Part shown: positions 63,646 through 64,000 of the stretch, piece after piece
Layout of the letters: every line of letters starts with the position of its first letter
Position numbering within the stretch: position 1 is the first letter of the stretch
Assembly (NCBI RefSeq): GCF_018390605.1
Contig: NZ_JAHBGD010000005.1
Coordinates: 806,001-870,000, forward strand
Direction: 5' to 3'
From: Ancylobacter defluvii
GTDB lineage: Bacteria > Pseudomonadota > Alphaproteobacteria > Rhizobiales > Xanthobacteraceae
DNA: 64,000 nucleotides
Program-made: the position numbers and the translations under genes
The notes under the pieces: model-generated
The model's database searches: none
What the model was told of the DNA's origin: nothing
Seen by the model: the letters and a program-made list of their open reading frames with translations, nothing else

Positions 63646-64000
63646 TCAGCCGCGCCCGCGATAGGGCGGCACGCCCTGGTCCGGCAGCCAGATGTCCTTC
63701 GGCGGCGCGCCGCTCTGCCAGAACACGTCGATCGGAATGCCGCCGCGGGGATACCAGTAGCCGCCGATGCGCAGCCAGTGCGGCTTCAGCAGATCGTGCA
63801 GCCGCCGGCCTACCGCCACCGTGCAGTCCTCATGAAAGGCGCCGTGGTTGCGGAAGCTGGCGAGATAGAGCTTCAGCGACTTCGACTCCACCAGCCAGCC
63901 GTCCGGCACGTAGTCGATGACCAGATGCGCGAAATCCGGTTGCCCGGTCACCGGGCAGAGCGAGGTGAACTCCGGGCAGGTGAATCGCGCGACATAGAGC
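63646..64000 (-). CDS. queF: NADPH-dependent 7-cyano-7-deazaguanine reductase QueF (N-terminus beyond window)
   Basis: This enzyme reduces preQ0 to preQ1 in queuosine synthesis. The visible part is the C-terminal 117 residues, and the start lies past the window edge. The active-site Cys is in [20 protein letters not shown] (edge-proximal), the substrate-binding Glu in [20 protein letters not shown], and the family segment [20 protein letters not shown] follows. The end [19 protein letters not shown] is typical of the short (unimodular) QueF. It is incomplete only because of the window. Confidence 0.95.
   Translation of the reverse strand, partial: LYVARFTCPEFTSLCPVTGQPDFAHLVIDYVPDGWLVESKSLKLYLASFRNHGAFHEDCTVAVGRRLHDLLKPHWLRIGGYWYPRGGIPIDVFWQSGAPPKDIWLPDQGVPPYRGRG

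Overview
The window is a 64 kb piece of a GC-rich chromosome with housekeeping and metabolic genes packed on both strands. Gene content points to an alphaproteobacterium of the order Hyphomicrobiales (Rhizobiales), possibly near Xanthobacteraceae or Bradyrhizobiaceae. The evidence is a Usg-family gene, a DUF3126 gene, a BTLCP-type cysteine peptidase, an OxlT-like MFS carrier, GH17/GT2 beta-glucan genes of the kind described in Bradyrhizobium, a CIRCE-controlled groESL operon, and CTCTCCCC/GGGGAGAG palindromic repeats. The placement is inferred from gene families only. I see no phage, plasmid, insertion sequence, CRISPR array, rRNA or tRNA.

Layout. 0.1-3.7 kb: a TRAP transporter (dctM, dctQ, Tat-exported dctP). 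3.9-6.2 kb: a secreted phytase-like esterase with a good Pho box. 6.3-6.7 kb: a tandem pair of palindromic repeat units. 6.8-10.5 kb: a TetR regulator with its palindromic operator, then an HlyD/ABC/ABC-2 efflux operon. 10.6-14.4 kb: an MFS carrier facing groESL. 14.7-17.8 kb: usg, an exoD-like gene and an OxlT-like carrier. 17.9-23.9 kb: a C-N hydrolase/ureohydrolase pair and putA. 24.1-26.1 kb: a luciferase-like oxidoreductase converging on a DMT exporter. 26.3-34.3 kb: a complete kdpFABCDE potassium uptake operon with an extra small membrane peptide in front. 34.4-38.9 kb: a hydrolase, eutBC, a LysR regulator and an SMR exporter. 38.9-44.8 kb: a small cysteine-triad protein, an FAD monooxygenase, a zinc-finger protein, a hydrolase, cysE, DUF3126 and a gamma-carbonic anhydrase. 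45-50 kb: a cysteine peptidase, rhomboid, CBS protein, hisI-folE, an Fe-S scaffold-like gene and yidD. 50.3-53.1 kb: thrS and an XRE-VOC fusion. 53.4-59 kb: a beta-glucan locus. 59.1-62.4 kb: glmU-glmS. 62.4-64 kb: a GT2 glycosyltransferase and the start-truncated end of queF.

The most unusual signal is in the repeats. Just past the stop codons of both groEL and putA lies a second copy of the gene's own 3' end (24 and 27 nt, one mismatch each). In each case the two copies flank a palindromic element. The elements belong to two different families, so the pattern suggests a shared way in which palindromic elements enter at gene ends. Other points of interest are operator candidates sitting beside the genes of their likely regulators (Pho box, TetR palindrome, CIRCE, PutA GTTGC cluster, KdpE-type direct repeat, LysR box), the XRE-VOC fusion, the kdp leader peptide and the amidase-ureohydrolase pair.
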